Source of the DNA: Clostridia bacterium | GTDB taxonomy: Bacteria; Bacillota; Clostridia; Saccharofermentanales; UBA5734 | Direction of reading: 5' to 3' | Assembly (NCBI GenBank): GCA_017997315.1 | Contig: JAGOFF010000098.1 | Location: 1-8,162 of the forward strand | DNA length: 8,162 nt | Shown: in pieces, positions 1-5,303 of the stretch | Layout: each line of letters opens with the position of its first letter | How positions within the stretch are numbered: the first letter of the stretch is position 1 | Made by a program: the position numbers and the translations under genes | The notes under the pieces: model-generated | What the model saw: only the letters and a program-made list of their open reading frames with translations | Database searches by the model: none | What the model was told of the DNA's origin: nothing

Positions 1-31
1 ATGTTGTATCGATATCAACAGGCAGCGGCAT
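1..31 (-). CDS. 5' end of a truncated minus-strand gene, function unknown
   Basis: Only the first ten codons lie inside the window; they read MPLPVDIDTT and then run off the left edge. The case for a real gene is the start region: on the minus strand a GGGGAGG ribosome binding site (44 to 38) sits six bases before the ATG (31 to 29), as good as the sites of the clear genes nearby. The gene would be divergent from ferritin across about 246 bases of intergenic DNA. The product cannot be identified from ten residues, and no domain or signal peptide can be judged. Confidence 0.5.
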   Translation of the reverse strand, partial: MPLPVDIDTT

Positions 32-170
32 GATAAACCTCCCCGGCATGTCTCCCGCGTCGCTGCGTCGATTATCCTCCGCAGCCGTCCCGCAGGACTC
101 CCGCCGATATTTAGTTTACCATACCATGTGTGCAGGGCGGCCCACCCGCCCGCGCGGACGACGAAGCGGG

Positions 171-176
171 TACAAT
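171..176 (+). promoter_or_regulatory. Candidate -10 box upstream of ferritin
   Basis: TACAAT matches the sigma-70/sigma-A -10 consensus at five of six positions. Its surroundings, GGGTACAATGGAAGCG, nearly repeat the sequence around the -10 candidate at 2195-2200 (GGGTATAATGAAGCG), which supports both. No convincing -35 lies 16 to 18 bases upstream. Transcription would start near 183, giving a leader of about 95 bases before the ferritin ATG. Confidence 0.35.
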
Positions 177-209
177 GGAAGCGGCACCCCTCGCGCTACG
201 GAGTAACCG

Positions 210-239
210 TTGTCACATATTGCGATCCGATCTTATGGG
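210..239 (+). promoter_or_regulatory. Alternative ferritin promoter
   Basis: TTGTCA at 210-215 matches the -35 consensus at five of six positions. TATGGG at 234-239 follows after 18 bases but matches the -10 consensus at only three. It would give a short leader, with transcription starting near 246 and the ribosome binding site at 262-270. It competes with the -10 candidate at 171, and the sequence alone does not decide between them. Confidence 0.25.
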
Positions 240-277
240 AGAATGGACGTAAACAAAGCACAAGGGAGGAAGCAGGC

Positions 278-802
278 ATGAACGAGAAACTCGCGAAAGT
301 CATGAACGAACAGATCAACAAAGAGATCTATTCCGCCTTCCTGTACCTGGCCATGTCCGACTGGGCGATGCAAAAAGGGCTCAAGGGCGCCGCCCATTGG
401 CTGTATGTACAGTATCTGGAGGAAATGATCCACGGACAGAACCTGTACCGCTATCTGCAGGTGCGTGGCGATCCGGTCGAACTCGCGCCGATCGCGAAGC
501 CGGAAGGCGCCTGGAACACGCTGCTCGACGTGTTCCGTCATGTACTGGAACATGAAAAACTGGTCACCGCGTCCATCGCCAACCTCGCGAACGTCAGCCA
601 GGACGTCCGCGACCACGCGGCTTCGATTTTTCTCGAGTGGTACGTGACCGAGCAGGTTGAAGAGGAAGGGAACGCCACGGACATCATCCAGCGCCTGCAG
701 CTGGCGGGGGACAATCTGAGCGCGCTGCTCATGATCGACACCGAACTGGCCGCGCGCGTGTTTATCGCCCCGGTCGTACCCGGACTCCCCCCCTCTCCGT
801 AA
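278..802 (+). CDS. ftnA: Ferritin (bacterial non-haem, FtnA type)
   Basis: This is a 174-residue ferritin that oxidises Fe(II) at a di-iron centre and stores it as ferric mineral inside a 24-subunit cytoplasmic shell. The sequence lines up with E. coli FtnA through the four-helix bundle, and the ferroxidase ligands are all present: E16 (in NKEIYS), E49 and H52 (in EEMIH), E93 (HEK), Q126 and E129 (TEQVEEE). No haem-ligating bacterioferritin methionine pattern is evident. The start at 278 follows AAGGGAGGA (262-270); an in-frame ATG at 128 has no ribosome binding site and would add 50 non-ferritin residues. The last dozen residues form a hydrophobic, proline-rich tail (IAPVVPGLPPSP). The stop codon lies inside a hairpin arm. 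The gene is monocistronic and convergent with the GH172 gene. FtnA-type assignment is by family resemblance. Confidence 0.95.
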   Translation: MNEKLAKVMNEQINKEIYSAFLYLAMSDWAMQKGLKGAAHWLYVQYLEEMIHGQNLYRYLQVRGDPVELAPIAKPEGAWNTLLDVFRHVLEHEKLVTASIANLANVSQDVRDHAASIFLEWYVTEQVEEEGNATDIIQRLQLAGDNLSALLMIDTELAARVFIAPVVPGLPPSP

Positions 803-837
803 GCCAGAGGCTTACGGAGAGGTACTCTCCCTAAGCC
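792..837 (+). repeat. Three-arm inverted/direct repeat at the ferritin 3' end
   Basis: CCTCTCCGTAAGCC (792-805) and GGCTTACGGAGAGG (809-822) form a perfect 14-bp stem with a three-base loop (AGA). A third arm, CTCTCCCTAAGCC (825-837), repeats the first arm with one mismatch, so the middle arm can pair with either flank and the two hairpins exclude each other. The ferritin TAA stop (800-802) lies inside the first arm. No T-run follows, so it is not a textbook intrinsic terminator; it may protect the 3' end, terminate weakly in both directions, or be the remains of a small repeat element. Confidence 0.75.
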
Positions 838-858
838 AATCCCGATCCGACATGACGC

Positions 859-890
859 AAGGCGGTCTCCGCATGGGAGCCGCCTTGTTT
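859..890 (+). terminator. Probable ferritin terminator
   Basis: AAGGCGG (859-865) pairs with CCGCCTT (880-886). The stem extends imperfectly inward through wobble pairs around a GCAT loop, and a short GTTT tract (887-890) follows. The short U-tract makes it a modest intrinsic terminator on the plus strand. In the other direction, for the convergent GH172 gene, there is no T-run, although the stem itself would still form. Confidence 0.5.
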
Positions 891-927
891 CATCGCCCGT
901 TCCGGCCCGTACGCGTGTACCGTCGTC

Positions 928-2082
928 CTACACCGCCCGCGCAGCCGCATCCGCCAGAGGAAGCAGCGGATTTTCCGGATACTCCGAGTAAAAGAACGCG
1001 GTGGCGCACCAGTCGTCCTGCCGATAGAAGTTGCACCAGTCGTCCGGCCCGATGCGGGGATCGTCCGGCCGCCACGGCACCGACTGCTCCAGGTTGCGCA
1101 CCAGCCGTCCGCCCTGGTCGATGCTCACGACCACAAGCGGCTGTCGGTCGGCTCCCGCCGCCGGCAGGTCTTTCCGGTACGCGCCCCCGATGGTCTGGAT
1201 CGCCACTCGGCACCCCTCGTGGAAAACGACCGGATCCGGCAGGTGGTACCGATATCCGGCATACCGGCCGGTCCGGACGTCCGCCAGCAGGCAGCCCTGG
1301 TACCGGTGCCGGAACTCCCCGAGCCCCCAGCCGGTCCCGAGATAATCCTCCGCACCGGTCCCGATCCAGGTCGGGTACTCCCGGTCTCCGTCCATCCACA
1401 TCCTGACTTCCCCCTCGCCCCACCAGGCGCCGCCGTAGACGGGATCCGCCTGAACGCCGAGATGACAGCCGAGAAAACGGCCCCGTCCGGGGATATGCGG
1501 CAGGATCGTGAAGTCCGCTCCGGCTGCGTTGGGGGTCTCCCGGCGCCAGCCCGCATGGAAGTACATCAGGGGATCCGCGCGGGCGGCCGCGGGATCCAGC
1601 ACATACTCCACGGTGTGGAACAGGTGGGTGACATCCGTGCCGGAATCGTTCGACAGCGTGATCCGCGCGGACTCCCGGAACGGCATCGTGACATAGGTGT
1701 TCAAAGCCGCCTGCCGGGGAAAGGAGAACAACGCGTTTTCAAATTCCGACGTGACGCCGGGCATCACCCCGAAGAAGTCCCCGAGCGGAACCGAAACCGC
1801 CGGCCGGGACGCCCCGTCCCAAAACATCTCCAGCCGCAGCGCCCTCAGCAGCGGGGGATCGAGCGGACGCCGCGCGGTCTTGAACGTGATCCAGATGTGG
1901 TCGACCGCGCCCGCGCCTCGGGCGTCGAGCAGAACCGCGCTCCGCCCCGCCGGCAACGATATGAATGCGTGCCCCTTGGCGCCGCGGTTTGACATTCCTC
2001 CGCTTCCGCGCTGGATGGTTTCGTTCTCCCCGTTCCAGCACCGGCGATCCAGGCCGGGACGATAGATCTCTCCGATATCCAC
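928..2082 (-). CDS. GH172 (DUF2961) family glycosidase
   Basis: This 384-residue protein of the DUF2961 family, now glycoside hydrolase family 172, belongs to a group whose characterised members act on alpha-D-fructofuranosides (difructose dianhydride I) and D-arabinofuranosides. Family hallmarks appear in order: DHIWITF (61-67), VPLGDFFG (98-105), FHAGWRRE (175-182), WWGEGE (221-226), GTGAEDY (241-247) and YRYHLPDPVVF (277-287). The glutamates E223 in WWGE and E245 in GAEDY match the family's acid/base and nucleophile positions. There is no signal peptide, so the enzyme is probably cytoplasmic. I chose the GTG at 2082 because AGGAGGTG ends six bases before it; an in-frame ATG at 2109 would add nine residues but has no comparable site. 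The gene diverges from the GNAT-GH43 gene, another glycosidase, which suggests shared control. The exact substrate cannot be read from the sequence. Confidence 0.88.
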   Translation of the reverse strand: MDIGEIYRPGLDRRCWNGENETIQRGSGGMSNRGAKGHAFISLPAGRSAVLLDARGAGAVDHIWITFKTARRPLDPPLLRALRLEMFWDGASRPAVSVPLGDFFGVMPGVTSEFENALFSFPRQAALNTYVTMPFRESARITLSNDSGTDVTHLFHTVEYVLDPAAARADPLMYFHAGWRRETPNAAGADFTILPHIPGRGRFLGCHLGVQADPVYGGAWWGEGEVRMWMDGDREYPTWIGTGAEDYLGTGWGLGEFRHRYQGCLLADVRTGRYAGYRYHLPDPVVFHEGCRVAIQTIGGAYRKDLPAAGADRQPLVVVSIDQGGRLVRNLEQSVPWRPDDPRIGPDDWCNFYRQDDWCATAFFYSEYPENPLLPLADAAARAV

Positions 2083-2088
2083 AGTCGG

Positions 2089-2096
2089 CACCTCCT
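2089..2096 (-). promoter_or_regulatory. Ribosome binding site that sets the GH172 start
   Basis: On the minus strand AGGAGGTG is a nearly complete anti-16S match, six bases before a GTG at 2082 to 2080. The upstream ATG (2109 to 2107) in the same frame is preceded by no comparable motif, and the strong site lies downstream of that ATG. This argues for the GTG start. Confidence 0.8.
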
Positions 2097-2130
2097 CCCG
2101 CCGGGACATCCCGGCACATCTTCCGACCTA

Positions 2131-2136
2131 AACATA
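2131..2136 (-). promoter_or_regulatory. Candidate -10 box for the GH172 gene
   Basis: TATGTT on the minus strand matches the -10 consensus at four of six positions and lies in the only AT-rich patch of the divergent region. Transcription would start near 2124, giving a short leader before the ribosome binding site. No -35 is recognisable. Confidence 0.25.
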
Positions 2137-2163
2137 CCACGCCGGCCGGCACGGTGCGCGGTT

Positions 2164-2178
2164 CCGGAGAGTCTCCGG
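2164..2178. promoter_or_regulatory. 15-bp dyad, candidate operator
   Basis: CCGGAGAGTCTCCGG is a perfect inverted repeat with seven-base arms around a single central base. It covers the position where the -35 element for the TATAAT at 2195 would lie, and it is upstream of the GH172 promoter on the other strand. This is a suitable place for a repressor or activator to control both glycosidase genes. No regulator gene is visible in the window, and a GC-rich dyad of this size could occur by chance. Confidence 0.4.
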
Positions 2179-2194
2179 CCGGGAGGGTTTGGGG

Positions 2195-2200
2195 TATAAT
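2195..2200 (+). promoter_or_regulatory. -10 box of the GNAT-GH43/importer operon
   Basis: TATAAT is a perfect -10 hexamer in otherwise GC-rich DNA. Transcription would start near 2207, leaving a short leader before the ribosome binding site (2221-2228) and the ATG at 2235. There is no good -35 at 17 or 18 bases, so an activator acting at the dyad just upstream (2164-2178) would fit. Confidence 0.6.
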
Positions 2201-2234
2201 GAAGCGCATCACACGAAAGCAAGGGGAATCATCC

Positions 2235-3665
2235 ATGCCAGGTCCCGCAGAAGAGCAGATCCAGATCGATTGCGCATCCGGCCCGGAGGATCTCCGCGCC
2301 CTGGCCGCGCTGGCACGCGTGATCTGGACGGAGCACTACACCCCGATCATCGGCGCCGCGCAGGTCGAATACATGCTCGGACGGTTCCAGTCCGAGGAAG
2401 CCGTCGCCCGGGATATCGAGGAGAACGGAACCTGCTACGAGCTCGTGCGTGTGGACGGCGTCCCGGTCGGATATGCCGCGTTCCGTGCCGAACCGGCTGC
2501 GGGCGAGATGTTCCTCAGCAAGATCTACCTGCTCCGTTCCTACCGGGGGCGGGGGCTTGCCCGCCGGATGATGGACCGCGTGACCGCCGCCGCGTCCGAT
2601 GCGGGCTGCGGATGGATCCGGCTTACCGTCAACAAGCACAACACCGCCTCGATCGCGGTATACGAGGCCATGGGATTCTCCATCATCGACTCCGTGGTGA
2701 CCGATATCGGCGGGGGCTTCTTCATGGACGACTACATCCTGCGCCGGCCGGCGCCCATGCCCTCGGTCGGACCGGAGGACATCAACTTCCGTGATCCGTT
2801 CGTGCGGGTCCACGACGGCCGCTACTACCTGTACGGGACCGAGGGCGCCACCTGCTGGCAGGGCGATCCCGGCCGGCTGCTGGTGTACACCGGGACCACG
2901 CTCGACCGTTGGGAGGGCCCCCGCGTCGTCTTCACGCCGCCCCCCGGCTTCTGGGCGGACCGGAACTACTGGGCTCCCGAGTGCCATTTCTACGACGGTG
3001 CGTTCTACCTGTTCGTCTCGTTCAAGTCCGCGGACCGTCGCCGGGGGACGCAGATCCTCCGCTCCAACAATCCGGACGGTCCGTTCAAGCCGGTGTCGGA
3101 CGGCCCTTTCACCCCGGCGGATCGGGAGTGCCTCGACGGCACGCTGCATGTGGACGAGGACGGCCGCCCGTGGGGGGTCTTCTGCCACGAGTGGGTGCAG
3201 ATCGGGAACGGCACGGTGTGCGCGGTCCGGCTCAAGCCCGACCTGTCTGGCCCCGCTGACCCCGACGCCGAACCGCTGGTGCTGTTTTCGGCCAAGGACG
3301 CGCCCTGGGTGTCCGGGATCGACAAGCGGGACAAGGCGCCCGGCTGGCCGGAGCCGCTGGGATATGTCACCGACGGACCGTTCCTCCGGACCCTGCCGCA
3401 CGGACGGCTGCTCATGGGTTGGTCGAGCTTTTCCGGAAACCGGCGCTACACGATCGGGCAGGCGGTGTCGGACCACGGCATCGCGGGTCCCTGGAGGCAG
3501 CTGCCCGAGCCCATCTATGCCGAAGACGGCGGGCACGGGATGTTTTTCGACACAGTGGACGGTCGACAGATGCTGGCGATCCACAAACCCAACCAGACAC
3601 TGTTGGAACGGCCGGTCTTCCTTGAAATCGAGGAAACCGGCGACGGCTTCCGCGTCAAACGATAG
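2235..3665 (+). CDS. GNAT acetyltransferase-GH43 glycosidase fusion
   Basis: One 476-residue protein carries two complete domains. Residues 1-170 form a GNAT N-acetyltransferase: the acetyl-CoA loop is RGRGLA (104-109, in YRGRGLARRMM), followed by the NKHNTASIAVYEAMGF segment and a normal family ending (DDYILRR). Residues 175-476 form a GH43 five-bladed propeller starting INFRDPFV. By position, D187 (RDP) should be the base, D301 (CLDGTLHVDEDG) the pKa modulator and E319 (CHEWVQ) the acid. GH43 enzymes release arabinofuranose, xylose or galactose; the substrate here is unknown. The linker is about four residues, and the internal M175 has no ribosome binding site, so the two domains should be made as one chain. 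The start at 2235 follows AAGGGGAA (2221-2228); an earlier ATG at 2199 overlaps the -10 box. No signal peptide is present. The gene heads the importer operon. Confidence 0.88.
   Translation: MPGPAEEQIQIDCASGPEDLRALAALARVIWTEHYTPIIGAAQVEYMLGRFQSEEAVARDIEENGTCYELVRVDGVPVGYAAFRAEPAAGEMFLSKIYLLRSYRGRGLARRMMDRVTAAASDAGCGWIRLTVNKHNTASIAVYEAMGFSIIDSVVTDIGGGFFMDDYILRRPAPMPSVGPEDINFRDPFVRVHDGRYYLYGTEGATCWQGDPGRLLVYTGTTLDRWEGPRVVFTPPPGFWADRNYWAPECHFYDGAFYLFVSFKSADRRRGTQILRSNNPDGPFKPVSDGPFTPADRECLDGTLHVDEDGRPWGVFCHEWVQIGNGTVCAVRLKPDLSGPADPDAEPLVLFSAKDAPWVSGIDKRDKAPGWPEPLGYVTDGPFLRTLPHGRLLMGWSSFSGNRRYTIGQAVSDHGIAGPWRQLPEPIYAEDGGHGMFFDTVDGRQMLAIHKPNQTLLERPVFLEIEETGDGFRVKR
2741..2754. repeat. Perfect 14-bp palindrome at the domain junction
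   Basis: GCGCCGGCCGGCGC is its own reverse complement and lies between the codons that end the GNAT domain and begin the GH43 domain. It may mark the DNA at which the two genes joined, or may be a chance product of GC-rich coding sequence. Confidence 0.5.
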
Positions 3666-3698
3666 GACGCGGTTCCGAAACCGAGAGAGGCGATCTGT

Positions 3699-4517
3699 AT
3701 GAAAAGAAAGAACACCCGTATCCGCATCGCCGCCCTGCTGCTGGTTCTGGCGTTCGCCGTCCCGATGACGGCCGGCTGCGCCTCCAAGGAGGATACCGCG
3801 CTCAAGGTCGGTATGGAACTGGCGTATCCGCCGTTCGAGACCAAGGACGCCGCGGGAGATCCCGCCGGGATCAGCGTGGAAATCGTCCGCGCGTTCGGGG
3901 AGTATCTCGACCGTCCGGTCGAGATCGTCAACATCGCCTGGGACGGACTGATTCCCGCGCTCCAGACCGGCCAGGTCGACATGGTTCTGTCCTCCATGAC
4001 CATCACCGACAAGCGCGCCGAGGTCGTCGATTTTTCCGATCCCTACGCATGGGCCTATCTTGCGCTGCTCGTCAATAAGGATTCCGGCATTGAGAAAGCC
4101 GCGGACTTCAACCAGGACGGCATGGTTCTGGCCGCCAAGAAGGGAACGACCGCGGTGACCTACACCCAGAAGACGTTCCCGCTCGTCGAGATCCGTCAGC
4201 TGGTGGATGTGGCCGCATGCGTGACGGAAGTCGACCAGGGCAAGGCGGACGCGTTCATGTACGACCAGCTTTCGATCTACCAGAAGCACATGGAGTTCCA
4301 GGATAACACCCGCGTGGTCTATATCCCGGACCAGGTCGCCGAGGGGTGGGGCGCCGCGTTCAAAAAAGGCAATGCGGAGCTCGTCGGCAAAATGAACCTG
4401 TTCATTGAGAAGTTCCGTCAGGAAGGCGGCTTCGACCGGCTTGGAGACGAATACATGTCGGCGGAGAAGGCCTTCTTCCAGGATAACGGTCTCAAGTTCT
4501 TCTTTGAGAAACCTTGA
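3699..4517 (+). CDS. Amino-acid ABC transporter substrate-binding lipoprotein
   Basis: This is a 272-residue periplasmic-type binding protein (SBP_bac_3, polar amino-acid family) that captures an amino acid outside the membrane and delivers it to the permease encoded next. A basic N-terminus and hydrophobic segment (about 10-22) lead to a lipobox, TAGC, with lipidated C27. The mature domain begins LKVGMELAYPPFE and contains SSMTITDKRAEVVDFSDPY. R106 in that segment and D189 (FMYDQ) occupy the positions that hold the ligand's carboxylate and amino groups in HisJ-like proteins, which supports an amino-acid ligand. Which one is not clear. GAGAGG (3685-3690) lies eight bases before the ATG. The gene starts 33 bases after the GNAT-GH43 stop, with no terminator between them. 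Confidence 0.93.
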   Translation: MKRKNTRIRIAALLLVLAFAVPMTAGCASKEDTALKVGMELAYPPFETKDAAGDPAGISVEIVRAFGEYLDRPVEIVNIAWDGLIPALQTGQVDMVLSSMTITDKRAEVVDFSDPYAWAYLALLVNKDSGIEKAADFNQDGMVLAAKKGTTAVTYTQKTFPLVEIRQLVDVAACVTEVDQGKADAFMYDQLSIYQKHMEFQDNTRVVYIPDQVAEGWGAAFKKGNAELVGKMNLFIEKFRQEGGFDRLGDEYMSAEKAFFQDNGLKFFFEKP

Positions 4518-4526
4518 TCGCCGCGT

Positions 4527-5303
4527 ATGAGTAGAAGCCTCTTTCTCCGCGGTCCGGACGACTCCGCCGCCAAGAAGGCGTTCAACGGGGCGCTGGTCGG
4601 GTTGTGCGTCCTGATGTTCCTCTGGATCACGACCCGGCGGCTGGGCCTGTCGCTCCGGTTCGAAGTGGTGTGGGAGTACCGCACGCGGCTCGCGAAGGGA
4701 TTCGCCATGACCGTCGTGATCGCGGTGTTCAGCCTGGCGGCGAGCCTGGCGCTCGGAACCGCGGCCGCACTCGGACTGCGTTCCCGCGTGCTGTTCCTGT
4801 CCTATCTCGCACGCGGATATGTCGAGTTCATCCGCGGCACGCCGCTGCTGGTGCAGATCTACCTGTTCTACTACATCATAGGGACCGCCTGGGGCGTGGA
4901 CAACCGGTATGTCGCGGGGGTCATCATCCTGTCGGTGTTCGAGGGCGCCTATATCTCTGAGATCATCCGGGGCGGACTGTCCTCGATCGAGAGCTCGCAG
5001 GCCGAGATCGCACGCGCGATCGGCCTCACCCGCACGCAGACGTTCCGGCTGGTCGTGTTCCGCCAGCTTGTCATCCGCATCCTGCCCGCGCTTGCCGGCC
5101 AGTTCGCGTCGATCATCAAGGACTCTTCGCTGCTGTCGGTGATCGCGCTCATCGAACTGACCCAGGCCACCGCCGAGGTCAGTTCCGCCACCTTTGCACT
5201 GTTCGAGAACTACTTCACCCTCGGGGTGCTGTATTTCACCCTGACGTTCCCGGTCTCGCTTGCGACGAAACGCCTTGAAAGGAAGTTCCGGTATGCGAAT
5301 TGA
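4527..5303 (+). CDS. Amino-acid ABC transporter permease
   Basis: This 258-residue inner-membrane protein of the HisM/GlnP family forms the translocation path, probably as a homodimer because it is the only permease here. Hydrophobic spans appear near 20-36, 59-84, 107-122, 128-143, 187-208 and 224-247. The family marker FIRGTPLLVQ is at 101-110. The cytoplasmic EAA loop that docks on the ATPase is visible from 158 (QAEIARAIGL) to the conserved ILPA. The ATG lies nine bases after the binding-protein stop, and I see no ribosome binding site, so translation probably depends on coupling to the upstream gene. These nine bases keep the frame: the TGA is followed by three sense codons and then the ATG. 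The gene end overlaps the ATPase start by 11 bases. Confidence 0.94.
   Translation: MSRSLFLRGPDDSAAKKAFNGALVGLCVLMFLWITTRRLGLSLRFEVVWEYRTRLAKGFAMTVVIAVFSLAASLALGTAAALGLRSRVLFLSYLARGYVEFIRGTPLLVQIYLFYYIIGTAWGVDNRYVAGVIILSVFEGAYISEIIRGGLSSIESSQAEIARAIGLTRTQTFRLVVFRQLVIRILPALAGQFASIIKDSSLLSVIALIELTQATAEVSSATFALFENYFTLGVLYFTLTFPVSLATKRLERKFRYAN

Larger units (their letters stand above)
32..277. other. Divergent intergenic region upstream of ferritin
   Basis: This stretch separates the minus-strand gene start at 31 from ferritin at 278. It holds a minus-strand ribosome binding site (38-44), a possible minus-strand -10 box (TATGGT, 123 to 118) and two possible plus-strand -10 boxes (171-176 and 234-239). 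The segment around 105-125 is distinctly AT-richer than its surroundings, as expected of a promoter. I saw no Fur-box-like palindrome, no riboswitch and no additional gene. An open frame from 128 reads into ferritin, but it has no ribosome binding site. Confidence 0.5.

Noticed and set aside
135..151. GGGCGG/CCGCCC hairpin upstream of ferritin
   Set aside because: The six-base G/C stem has no T-run or other context and is likely chance in GC-rich DNA.
128..277. N-terminal extension of ferritin from the ATG at 128
   Set aside because: No ribosome binding site precedes 128, the 50 extra residues do not look like ferritin, and a strong site lies before 278.
852..1992. Long plus-strand open frames inside the GH172 gene
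   Set aside because: They are proline/arginine-rich shadows without ribosome binding sites; the minus strand encodes the conserved GH172 motifs.
2083..2234. Riboswitch or structured leader before the GNAT-GH43 gene
   Set aside because: The leader after the -10 box is only about 28 bases, too short for a known riboswitch class, and no terminator hairpin is present.
4515..4517. TGA as a sense codon (alternative genetic code) joining binding protein and permease
   Set aside because: TGA ends the permease and the flavoprotein at their normal family lengths, and tryptophan is encoded by TGG throughout.
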